Assembly (NCBI GenBank): GCA_034189225.1
Contig: JAXHVL010000136.1
Coordinates: 8,727-72,726, forward strand
Source: JAXHTY01 sp034189225
GTDB lineage: Bacteria; Desulfobacterota; Desulfobacteria; Desulfobacterales; Desulfosudaceae
DNA length: 64,000 nt
Reading direction: 5' to 3'
In this document: positions 50,189-57,971 of the stretch, in pieces
Layout: every line of letters starts with the position of its first letter
How positions within the stretch are numbered: the first letter of the stretch is position 1
The notes under the pieces: generated by a model
Databases searched by the model: none
What the model was told of the DNA's origin: nothing
Seen by the model: only the letters and a program-made list of their open reading frames with translations
Translations under genes and position numbers: made by a program

Positions 50189-52102
50189 ATGAAGCTTGAC
50201 GCAAAAATTCCCGGTGGTCCGCTGACGGAAAAATGGGACCGCCATCAGTTTGATCTGAAGCTGGTGAACCCGGCCAACAAGCGTAAATTCACCGTCATTG
50301 TGGTGGGCACGGGGCTTGCCGGCGGATCTGCCTCGGCATCCCTGGCCGAACTGGGCTACAATGTCAAAACCTTCTGCATTCAGGACAGTCCCCGCCGCGC
50401 CCACAGCATCGCGGCTCAGGGTGGCATCAATGCCGCCAAGAACTATCAGAACGACGGGGACAGCGAATGGCGGCTGTTCTACGATACCATCAAGGGTGGC
50501 GATTTCCGGGCCCGGGAAGGCAATGTCTACCGTCTGGCCCAGCTCAGCACCAATATCATTGACCAGTGCGTGGCCCAGGGGGTTCCCTTTGCCCGGGAAT
50601 ACGGCGGTCTGCTGGCCAACCGGTCCTTTGGCGGCGCTCAGGTATCCAGAACCTTTTATGCCCGAGGCCAGACGGGCCAGCAGCTCCTGCTTGGGGCATA
50701 CGGGGCCATGTCCCGGCAGATCAAGGCCGGCAAGGTTACAATGTTCCCCCGCCGGGAAATGCTGGACCTGGTGCTGGTTGACGGCAAAGCCCGCGGCATC
50801 ACCGCACGAAATATCATCACCGGCGAGATCGAGTCGCATGCCGCGGATGCGGTGGTGCTTTGCACCGGCGGTTACGGCAACGTGTTTTACCTCTCAACCA
50901 ACGCCATGGCCAGCAATGTCACGGCCGCTTACCGGGCCTATAAAAAGGGGGCGGGGTTTGCCAATCCCTGTTTCACCCAGATACATCCCACCTGCATACC
51001 GGTTCACGGCGACTATCAGTCCAAGCTGACCCTGATGAGCGAAAGCCTTCGCAACGACGGCCGGGTCTGGGTCCCCAAAAAACCCGGCGACACGCGGCCG
51101 CCCCGGCAAATTCCCGAGAGTGAGCGGGACTATTACCTGGAAAATAAATACCCCAGCTTCGGCAATCTGGTGCCACGGGATGTGGCCTCCCGGAACGCCA
51201 AGGAACAGTGCGACATGGGCAAGGGCGTGGGGGAAACCGGTCTGGCGGTCTACCTGGATTTTGCCGATGCCATCAAACGGGACGGCCGGGACGTGATTGA
51301 ACGCAAATACGGCAACCTCTTTGCCATGTATGAAAAGATTACCGGCGAAAACCCCTATGAAACGCCCATGATGATCTACCCGGCGGTTCATTACACCATG
51401 GGCGGACTGTGGGTGGACTATAACCTCATGAGCACGGTGGACGGGCTTTTCGTGCTGGGCGAAGCCAACTTTTCCGACCACGGGGCCAACCGGCTGGGCG
51501 CCAGTGCCCTGATGCAGGGACTGGCAGACGGCTACTTTGTCATTCCTTACACCATGGGCGGATATCTCGCCGGCGCCTCCCTCTCCCCGGTATCCGAAGA
51601 TGACCCGGCCTTCCGGGAGTCGGCCGCCCGGGCAAAAGACACAATGGAGACCCTGCTTTCCATCAACGGCAGCCGCACCGTGGATCACTTCCACAGGGAG
51701 CTGGGCAAAATCATGTGGGAACACTGCGGCATGGCCCGTACCGACGCAGGGCTTGAAAAAGGCAAATCTCTGGTGGACGGCCTCAAGGCCGAATTCTGGG
51801 AGGATGTCAATGTACCGGGCAGCGCCGAAGACCTGAACCAGTCCCTGGAAAAGGCCGGCCGGGTGGGCGATTTTTTTGAATTCGCCGGCCTGATGATGGA
51901 CGATGCTCTGGCGCGCCGGGAATCCTGCGGCTGTCATCTGAACGAGGCATACCAGACAGAGGAACACGAGGCCAAACGGGACGACGAAAACTGCTGCCAC
52001 GTGGCCGTGTGGGAGCATGCCGGCACGGACAAGGCGCCGGTCTTTCACAAGGAGCCCCTTGAATTTGAGAATGTTGAACTGACACAAAGGAGTTACAAGT
52101 AA
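50189..52102 (+). CDS. sdhA: Succinate dehydrogenase/fumarate reductase flavoprotein subunit
   Basis: This 637-aa flavoprotein has the dinucleotide-binding VVGTGLAGGSASASLAELG (about 38-56), the covalent-FAD histidine in RRAHSIAAQGGINAAKN, the substrate loop HPTCIP, and GEANFSDHGANRLGASALMQG near the C-terminal third. It oxidises succinate at the cytoplasmic face. Length and motifs match the Bacillus/Wolinella type-B family. A Cys/His-rich tail (ESCGCHLNEAYQ, CCHVAVWEHAG) follows. A good GGAG ribosome site is present, and the stop shares a base with sdhB (TAATG). Confidence 0.96.
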   Translation: MKLDAKIPGGPLTEKWDRHQFDLKLVNPANKRKFTVIVVGTGLAGGSASASLAELGYNVKTFCIQDSPRRAHSIAAQGGINAAKNYQNDGDSEWRLFYDTIKGGDFRAREGNVYRLAQLSTNIIDQCVAQGVPFAREYGGLLANRSFGGAQVSRTFYARGQTGQQLLLGAYGAMSRQIKAGKVTMFPRREMLDLVLVDGKARGITARNIITGEIESHAADAVVLCTGGYGNVFYLSTNAMASNVTAAYRAYKKGAGFANPCFTQIHPTCIPVHGDYQSKLTLMSESLRNDGRVWVPKKPGDTRPPRQIPESERDYYLENKYPSFGNLVPRDVASRNAKEQCDMGKGVGETGLAVYLDFADAIKRDGRDVIERKYGNLFAMYEKITGENPYETPMMIYPAVHYTMGGLWVDYNLMSTVDGLFVLGEANFSDHGANRLGASALMQGLADGYFVIPYTMGGYLAGASLSPVSEDDPAFRESAARAKDTMETLLSINGSRTVDHFHRELGKIMWEHCGMARTDAGLEKGKSLVDGLKAEFWEDVNVPGSAEDLNQSLEKAGRVGDFFEFAGLMMDDALARRESCGCHLNEAYQTEEHEAKRDDENCCHVAVWEHAGTDKAPVFHKEPLEFENVELTQRSYK

Positions 52103-52857
52103 TGAAAACCATCAATCTGACCTTACAGGTATGGCGGCAGGAAACCTCCGCAAAAAAGGGCAGGTTTGAGACATATAAAGCGGAAAACATTTCAACGGAC
52201 ATGTCCTTTCTTGAAATGCTGGACGTGGTCAACGAGCAGTTGACCCTGGAAGGCCGGGAGCCCATCGCATTCGACCATGACTGCCGGGAAGGCATCTGCG
52301 GCATGTGCGGGGCAATGGTGGACGGCCATGCCCACGGCCCGCAGAAAGGGACCACCCTTTGCCAGCTTCACATGCGTCACTTCTCGGACGGCGATACCCT
52401 GGTGATCGAGCCCTGGCGGGCCCGGGCGTTCAAGGTGGTCAAAGACCTGGTGGTGGACCGGAGCGCCTTTGACAAGATCATCCAGGAAGGCGGATATGTA
52501 TCCGTGAACACGGGCGGCACGCCGGACGGCAACACCCTTCCCATCTCCCAGGAGGCCGCGGAAAAGGCCATGGACGCGGCGGCCTGCATCGGCTGCGGCG
52601 CCTGCGTGGCGGCCTGCCCTAATGCCTCGGCCATGCTGTTCACGGGTGCGAAGATCTCCCAGTACGCCCTGCTGCCCCAGGGCCGTCCCGAGGCATACAA
52701 ACGGGCCCGTGCCATGCTGAAGATGCACGATGTATGCGGATTCGGCAATTGCTCCAACGAACGGGAATGCGAAGCCCAGTGCCCCAAGGAAATCTCCATT
52801 GTCAACATCGCCCGCATGAACCGGGAATTTCTCAAGGCTGGGTTTTTCGGGGAGTAA
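52102..52857 (+). CDS. sdhB: Succinate dehydrogenase/fumarate reductase iron-sulfur subunit
   Basis: This 251-aa protein has three cluster sites: [2Fe-2S] with Cys61, Cys66, Cys69 and Cys87 (CREGICGMCG...C), [4Fe-4S] with CIGCGACVAACPN, and [3Fe-4S] with CGFGNC, ECEAQCPKE. It relays electrons from SdhA to the haem subunit SdhC. The start is coupled to sdhA. The operon ends here, followed by the double-hairpin repeat at 52861. Confidence 0.96.
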   Translation: MKTINLTLQVWRQETSAKKGRFETYKAENISTDMSFLEMLDVVNEQLTLEGREPIAFDHDCREGICGMCGAMVDGHAHGPQKGTTLCQLHMRHFSDGDTLVIEPWRARAFKVVKDLVVDRSAFDKIIQEGGYVSVNTGGTPDGNTLPISQEAAEKAMDAAACIGCGACVAACPNASAMLFTGAKISQYALLPQGRPEAYKRARAMLKMHDVCGFGNCSNERECEAQCPKEISIVNIARMNREFLKAGFFGE

Positions 52858-53167
52858 ACATCCGACCCCAGAGGGGCCGGCTTTGGTTACCCCTGTAAGG
52901 GGGTTGTTTATAGTCTGAACTCACCCTTCGTGAACTTCGTGGTTCAATTGTCTGGCGTTGATTACCACGAAGAGCACGAAGGTCACGAAGATAAATGCAT
53001 CGCATTGATGCCCCGGAACACTCCGGTATCTGTTTTGATCATTGGAACATTTGGTATTCGGATTTGTTTCGAGTTTCGAATTTCAAATTTAGTGTTTTTC
53101 GCATTGTCTTGACAAAGCCCCTACCACTCCTGGCCCGGCTCTAAGATTTTCAAATTGGAAGAACAAA
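52858..53167. repeat. 310-bp repeat-filled gap after sdhB
   Basis: 52861-52913 is the double-hairpin element (CCGACCCCAGAGGGGCCGG, CCCCTGTAAGGGGG) directly after the sdhB stop, possibly serving as 3' hairpin. 52926-52991 is a CACGAAG-unit palindrome nearly identical to 30727. 53035-53095 is the TTCGAATTTC element. No gene is seen. Confidence 0.65.
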
Positions 53168-53812
53168 ATGCAAGCAGGCATTAACGATACGGCAGATTCC
53201 AAATGTCTTCCAAATCGCATCGGTATCATGGCCGACAGCCACGGTGACGTGACTGCCCTTGAATCGGCCGTTGGTTTTTTAAACAAAGCCGGCTGCGGGA
53301 CACTCTATCATCTCGGCGACATCTGCGAGTCCACCCTTCCGGAAACCGTTGCCCCCTGCGTGTCCGTTATCCAGGACAACAATGTGCTGGCCGTCAAAGG
53401 CAACAACGAACACACCGTGTCTCTCAATACAGCGGAGAATGATGAAAGCGCCATTGCCCTGTTTCTGGGCCGGCTGCCCATGGTGCGGGTTTTACCCGGC
53501 GCCCTGTTCACCCATTCCCTCCCCTTTGAAAAGGACCTGGGCCTTTCCGCCATGATCCGCGCACTCACCGACGAGGCGACCCGCTTTTTCTTTCGGCAGC
53601 ACCCCGGTGATGTGCTGTTCAGGGGCCACAGCCATGCGCCGGTATTGATGCATGAAAAAGGCGGTGCTGTCCTGTCAATCCCCATCTCCCTCACCGCGTC
53701 GACCCCCCTCGCCCCCTGCCGGCCCTGCATCATCACCGCCGGCGCCCTCACCGACGGCCTGTGCATGACCTGGGATACGGTGACGGATGAAATACGACTG
53801 CATAGTATTTAA
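53168..53812 (+). CDS. YfcE/MJ0936-type calcineurin-like phosphoesterase
   Basis: This 214-aa metallophosphoesterase has the five family blocks: IMADSHGD, HLGDICES, KGNNE, FTHSLPF and FRGHSHAP, which supply the two-metal site. Such enzymes hydrolyse phosphodiesters; the physiological substrate is unknown. An N-terminal extension of about 17 residues precedes the first block, and the ribosome site is weak (GGAAG). It stands alone between repeat regions. The C-terminal part is Pro/Cys-containing (APCRPCIITAG) and unremarkable. Confidence 0.88.
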   Translation: MQAGINDTADSKCLPNRIGIMADSHGDVTALESAVGFLNKAGCGTLYHLGDICESTLPETVAPCVSVIQDNNVLAVKGNNEHTVSLNTAENDESAIALFLGRLPMVRVLPGALFTHSLPFEKDLGLSAMIRALTDEATRFFFRQHPGDVLFRGHSHAPVLMHEKGGAVLSIPISLTASTPLAPCRPCIITAGALTDGLCMTWDTVTDEIRLHSI

Positions 53813-54051
53813 GGGAAAGACCTTCGCTACACCGGCTGCTGACAATATCACAGCCCCGGTAAATGCAACGGCCATGGGTTGCCCCACGGGCAACCTGACG
53901 GTCAGCCCCTGTCACCCATTTTTTAAGAGTGTATCAACACTAACAGGCACAAACCATGATCGAAACTTGTTTCTGCGGTCAATTTTTGATATAAAATAAG
54001 AAATGAGTTCATATTTGAGCAGGTGCTGAATAGTGACAAAGGAAAAGCATC
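53813..54051. repeat. 239-bp gap with ACCGGCTG and GGTTGCCC palindrome fragments
   Basis: 53820-53848 is a fragment of the CTACACCGGCTG element, and 53877-53895 is the palindrome GGTTGCCC-CAC-GGGCAACC followed by TGACGGTCAGCCC; this unit recurs at 54562-54598. No gene is seen. Confidence 0.5.
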
Positions 54052-54279
54052 GTGGCAATTAAGTTCTCTCGTCATGCCAGACGAAGGGCACAACTCTATA
54101 ATTTGCCCGAGAAAGTTATTAATGACATTATTTCAGAAGCGATGCTGAGTGACGGGGAGCACATCTTAATTAAAGATATTACTGGTTTCAAATATCCGGT
54201 TAAAGTGGTTGTACGGGTTGAGGGTGACCTATTGACGATTATCACCAATTACCCATTAAAGAAAGGTCGTGGACAATGA
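54052..54279 (+). CDS. DUF4258 family small protein (possible toxin)
   Basis: This 75-aa basic protein starts at GTG 54052 with AAAGGAAAAG upstream. It shows FSRHARRRAQLYNLPEKVI and YPVKVVVRVEGDLLTIITNYP, matching the DUF4258 pattern of small RelE-like folds. Its stop overlaps the DUF2283 start by ATGA. DUF4258 and DUF2283 genes often occur as neighbours and are suspected toxin-antitoxin pairs; no activity is shown by the sequence. The gene is more A/T-rich than its surroundings, consistent with a mobile two-gene unit. Confidence 0.8.
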   Translation: MAIKFSRHARRRAQLYNLPEKVINDIISEAMLSDGEHILIKDITGFKYPVKVVVRVEGDLLTIITNYPLKKGRGQ

Positions 54280-54503
54280 AAGTTTATTATGATGAAAAAG
54301 TCGATGCCCTTTATCTTAAACTTGGGGACCAGGAGCCGGATGGTGTTATTGAAATAACCGAAGGCGTGAATATTGACACCACAGCCGAAGGTAAACTGAC
54401 CGGCATTGAAATCCTCCAAGCATCCCAAAAAATAGATATCGAAACCATTCTCTCCTATACCATTGAGCTGGCGCATCCCTTTTCCGCAAAAAAGATCGCT
54501 TGA
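54276..54503 (+). CDS. DUF2283 family small protein (possible antitoxin)
   Basis: This 75-aa acidic protein begins MKVYYDEKVDALYLKLGDQ and carries EGVNIDTTAEGKLTGIEILQAS, the DUF2283 core. It is coupled to the upstream DUF4258 gene (ATGA overlap) and is acidic where its partner is basic, as expected if they bind each other. It has no DNA-binding motif that I can see. A toxin-antitoxin role is inference from the pairing. Confidence 0.85.
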   Translation: MKVYYDEKVDALYLKLGDQEPDGVIEITEGVNIDTTAEGKLTGIEILQASQKIDIETILSYTIELAHPFSAKKIA

Positions 54504-54698
54504 CATTCTCACAATAAAAATTGTACAGGCGGATGTCGCGGCTCGAAACGGCTAGGCCGAGGGTTACCCACGGGCAACCTGACGGTCAGCCCTGCCACTA
54601 TTTAAATATCTATATTTTCAAGATATCGTTTTTATTCATACTTTTCTTTGGGCGAGCAAAGAAAAGTATGAAAGAAAAAAGCGTGTTCTATTTAAATG
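54504..54698. repeat. 195-bp gap with two palindromes
   Basis: 54562-54579 (GGTTACCC-AC-GGGCAACC) repeats 53877, and 54637-54670 is the perfect CATACTTTTCTTTG palindrome identical to 32443-32476. No gene is seen. Confidence 0.6.
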
Positions 54699-55631
54699 CT
54701 AAACCGCTTCTTCCACCGCTTTGATAAAGCGCATCCATGTTTCAAAAAATTCGTCGGCGGGCATGGAATCCGGGGTGCGCAGCTCCAGGGTGGCGCTGGC
54801 CAGGTTCAGCCGGATATCGGTGAAGATGGTGGTGAAATGGTATTTGAAGGCATTGAAACCGGTGTCCGATGATTCATGGAACGGTACGTCCTCGCCCAGC
54901 ACTTCCGCGTCTACAGCCACGCGGACGAATTCCGACAGCACGTCGCGGGGCGCCGTGTGGGCTTCCACGGCATCATATGGCATGCCGCAGCGGCAGGGAT
55001 CGGTATGATCCCATATATCGCGCCGTTCCGGGCTCATCCGGAAGTCCGGGCTTTGAGCCAGCTGCTGCAAAAGCTGAAACAGGGCGGGCAGCTCTTCAAG
55101 GGTTTGGATCGCCGCATGGAGATGAATGGAGGCTGTGCCCTTCATCATCTCCAGCCCCCGGGTATCGACCTTTGCCAGGCGCTCATGAAGGTTGAGATAC
55201 CGTTTGGCCGACAGACAGAGCGGTGCTGCTGCGCGGCCGGGGATATATCCTTTGGCCAGATAATTGATCCCGCACTCCTGCCGGATGGTTTCATTGATGT
55301 TGGCGATCACGCCCAGGGTGGACAGAAAGGCCTCCTCATCACGGGCGGAAATCGGCGTACTGTGGTATTCGATCTGGCCGCCGGGCTCAAAGGTGACCCC
55401 CATACCCTCGGCATTGTAGAACATCTTTCCTTCGGGATAAAACCCTAGGGTCTCCAGGCAGGCATACAGCTTATCGATGCAGTCGGACGTGGGCGGGGTT
55501 TCTGGCAGAAATTCATACTCGAATCCGTAGGTTCGGGGACCATCCGTTGAAATTTTCTTTAGCAGCAGACTCAACAGCCTGTAAGTATAATCCCAGATCA
55601 GCTTTTTCCGCTCTGATGTTGCCGGTCCCAC
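54699..55631 (-). CDS. Glutamate-cysteine-ligase-like (GCS2/EgtA type) amide-forming enzyme
   Basis: This 310-aa protein has the GCS-family motifs: YGFEYEFLP (Glu38, Glu40), MGVTFEPGGQIEYHSTP (Glu82, Glu88) and KRYLNLHERLAKVDTRGLEMMKGTASIHL, close to the alpha-proteobacterial/EgtA class. It is shorter than classical GshA of that class (about 450 aa). It starts at GTG 55631 with AGGAGG six bases upstream, both inside the 3' end of the asparagine-synthetase-like gene, so the two are coupled. It probably forms a gamma-glutamyl or related peptide bond; the amine substrate may not be cysteine, as no gshB is adjacent. Confidence 0.82.
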   Translation of the reverse strand: MGPATSERKKLIWDYTYRLLSLLLKKISTDGPRTYGFEYEFLPETPPTSDCIDKLYACLETLGFYPEGKMFYNAEGMGVTFEPGGQIEYHSTPISARDEEAFLSTLGVIANINETIRQECGINYLAKGYIPGRAAAPLCLSAKRYLNLHERLAKVDTRGLEMMKGTASIHLHAAIQTLEELPALFQLLQQLAQSPDFRMSPERRDIWDHTDPCRCGMPYDAVEAHTAPRDVLSEFVRVAVDAEVLGEDVPFHESSDTGFNAFKYHFTTIFTDIRLNLASATLELRTPDSMPADEFFETWMRFIKAVEEAV

Positions 55632-57529
55632 TGTTGTCCTCCTGAATATTTGAAGATTTCATACCACAACGTAAACATTATCACCGCAAACACACGGTCT
55701 GCTTCGGACACCAAGGTGTCCGGTCCTACATTGTTATGCGATACCATATTAACGCGCTGTTTAAAAGCCTTTTCATTCAACACGCCGTGACGGCGGACCA
55801 CATCGCCAAAAAGAATATCCTGCAAAAAACCGGGAAGCGATTGCGGGACGGACAACCAATCGGCAATGGGACTGGTAAAGGGTTGTTTTTTCCGGAATGC
55901 CGTTTCATGGTCGATGACGTTATGCCGGGCCAGGGCCCGGCGGCAGATGATCTTGCTTTGGGCCTGCCGGCTGTCAACCTTGAGATGAACGGGCAGGCCG
56001 CCGGCAAATTCCGCAAGCCGGTAATCCAGAAAGGGGGTGCGGGTCTCAAGGGAATGCCGCATAGACAGCTTATCCAGGCGAAGAATCACATAATCCGGCA
56101 GACGCGCCCTGCTTTCAATGGCAATGGCCGTGTTTACCGGGTGAGCAGCCGGATTCAAAGCAGGAACGGCATCTTCGGGAAAGCTTGCATCCCCCCGGCC
56201 GGCGCCCAGCAGCGCCGCCAGGTCGGCGGACTCGAAAAGCATTTCACTCTGAATATAACGTGCCACCGGATCATGATGCCGTTTTGCCATATAGGCACTC
56301 AGTTCCGGATAAAGCGCGTCCAGTCCGGCGCGGCCGGCCGCATCCAGATCCGGATAGCGCAAGGCCGCATCTTCCAGAAGAAACTTCCGGTACCCGGCAA
56401 ACACCTCGTCCGCACCTTCGCCGGTAAGTACTACCTTGACATGGGAACCGGCCAGGCTGCACACCTGGTCCGTGGGCAACACCGCCGCCAGGGACAACGG
56501 CTCCTCCAAGGAAGTCACGATATCCGGCAGGGTTTCCAGGGTTTCAATGCCGCACGATCGGGTGATATGTTCACAATGGGCAAACCGGTCGGCCCTGGCC
56601 GCGATGAACCGCTCCACGTCCGGCAGTTCATTATATTTAGCCTCGTTAAAGGCCATGGTAAACAGTTTTACCTTTTTCTTTTCCGCGGCGGTGGCCGAGG
56701 CCACAGCAGACGAATCAATGCCCCCGCTCAAAAGGCTCCCCACTTCCACATCCGAGCGCAGGCGAATCCTGACGGCATCGGAAAAAAGTTCGTAAAAGGC
56801 ATCTTCCGCCGCCGCATCGGACATATGGGCCGTTTCCTGCCAGGGGCGATACTCCCAGTACCGGCGAATCCTATGGGTCCGACACCTCAGGTCATATTCA
56901 AGAAAGGACCCCGGAGGCAACCTGTATATTCCCTCGAACATGGTGGCCGCCCCCGGCAAATAGCGGTAAGTAAAAAAGGTGGGCAGGGCCGCTTCGTTGA
57001 GACCGGCGGGACGGTTACCCGCTGCCAGCAGCGGCCGGATTTCCGATGAAAAAAAGAAATCCCCGTCCTGTTCCGTATAATAAAGGGGTTTAATGCCGAA
57101 CCGATCCCGGAACAGCAGGACCCTGCCCGCTCGGGGATCAAAAATGGCGCCGGCATACATGCCGTTCAGCGCATCAAGAAAATCGACGCCCCGTTTGCGA
57201 TAGAGGTGCATGGCCACCTCGATATCCCCCCGGGAGATAAAAGGTGCATCCGCCACCTCGGGCTTGAGTTCAACATAATTATAGACCTGGCCGTTGCACA
57301 CGATGGCCGTGCCGTCGGATTCACAGACAATGGGCTGCATACCGGTTTCCAGATCAAGAATCGACAGCCGGACAAGGCCCAACCCCACATTCATGCCGGA
57401 AGTGGTAAACACGTTTTCCCGTTGCGCATCCGGCCCCCGGTGCCGCTGGGTTTTGCCCATCACCGTCAATCGCCGGGCGATTTCATTCGTTGGCAAAGTT
57501 TGTGAAATGATTCCGCAAATGCCGCACAT
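55598..57529 (-). CDS. asnB: Asparagine synthetase-like glutamine amidotransferase (AsnB family)
   Basis: This 643-aa protein has N-terminal Cys2 for glutaminase activity (MCGICGII), the GATase II domain (about 2-200; RHRGPDA, NGQVYNY, FRDRFGIKPLYY) and the synthetase domain with PP-loop SGGIDSSAV and LTGEGADEVFAGY. It transfers ammonia from glutamine to an adenylated carboxylate. The GTTTGA gap after GGAGG gives a clear ribosome site. Coupling to a GCS-like gene suggests the acceptor may be a small peptide or amino acid other than aspartate. A plain asparagine synthetase is the alternative. Confidence 0.9.
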   Translation of the reverse strand: MCGICGIISQTLPTNEIARRLTVMGKTQRHRGPDAQRENVFTTSGMNVGLGLVRLSILDLETGMQPIVCESDGTAIVCNGQVYNYVELKPEVADAPFISRGDIEVAMHLYRKRGVDFLDALNGMYAGAIFDPRAGRVLLFRDRFGIKPLYYTEQDGDFFFSSEIRPLLAAGNRPAGLNEAALPTFFTYRYLPGAATMFEGIYRLPPGSFLEYDLRCRTHRIRRYWEYRPWQETAHMSDAAAEDAFYELFSDAVRIRLRSDVEVGSLLSGGIDSSAVASATAAEKKKVKLFTMAFNEAKYNELPDVERFIAARADRFAHCEHITRSCGIETLETLPDIVTSLEEPLSLAAVLPTDQVCSLAGSHVKVVLTGEGADEVFAGYRKFLLEDAALRYPDLDAAGRAGLDALYPELSAYMAKRHHDPVARYIQSEMLFESADLAALLGAGRGDASFPEDAVPALNPAAHPVNTAIAIESRARLPDYVILRLDKLSMRHSLETRTPFLDYRLAEFAGGLPVHLKVDSRQAQSKIICRRALARHNVIDHETAFRKKQPFTSPIADWLSVPQSLPGFLQDILFGDVVRRHGVLNEKAFKQRVNMVSHNNVGPDTLVSEADRVFAVIMFTLWYEIFKYSGGQQWDRQHQSGKS

Positions 57530-57677
57530 TCAAACCTCCCCCTATAGCTTTTTTCTCGACAGATACCAGCACAACATCCTGTAAACATCGGTTTCCGTTC
57601 CCACGCAAAAGCATGGTAACGAAAAAGCATGCTGTAAACAATATGTTAAATTCTAACACCCGGAGACATGAAAACAA

Positions 57678-57712
57678 TAAAAAAAACCCGGGCATTGCAA
57701 ACAATACCCGGG
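57678..57712 (-). terminator. Intrinsic terminator 2 of cooS
   Basis: On the minus strand CCCGGGTATTG / CAATGCCCGGG closes on a TTTG loop and is followed by eight T. It is the second of two in tandem. Confidence 0.85.
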
Positions 57713-57713
57713 G

Positions 57714-57749
57714 TGAAAAAAAACTGGACGGGCATAGGAGCCCGTCCAG
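57714..57749 (-). terminator. Intrinsic terminator 1 of cooS
   Basis: On the minus strand a perfect 10-bp stem, CTGGACGGGC / GCCCGTCCAG with loop TCCTAT, is followed by eight T, some 220 bases after the cooS stop. Confidence 0.85.
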
Positions 57750-57971
57750 CGATAGGTTTCCGACCAGAGGGGAGGAGGGGAGGGGACTGGCCGAAAACCC
57801 GATTGTGGCTGTTGCACCGTATGGGGAAACCGATGCAATGACCAGCATTATAATTAATCTTTTTTTAACGTTTTGATTAAAATCTTTATAGCATCATTTT
57901 TGCCACTTGGCAATAGATAATTTTCTTCATCAGTATAAAAAAATAATACATCCTTTTTTTTTGTCAAACCA

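Larger units (their letters stand above)
57530..57971. other. 442-bp gap between cooS and asnB with tandem terminators
   Basis: Two intrinsic terminators for cooS lie at about 57678-57749. A decayed GTTCCCACGC hairpin lies at 57595-57625. 57830-57970 is A/T-rich; a short frame there (KNDAIKILIKTLKKD) merely continues out of cooS in another frame. I see no convincing gene. Confidence 0.55.

Noticed and set aside
57483..57848. 121-aa minus-strand frame upstream of asnB
   Set aside because: It runs through both cooS terminators and into asnB in another frame.
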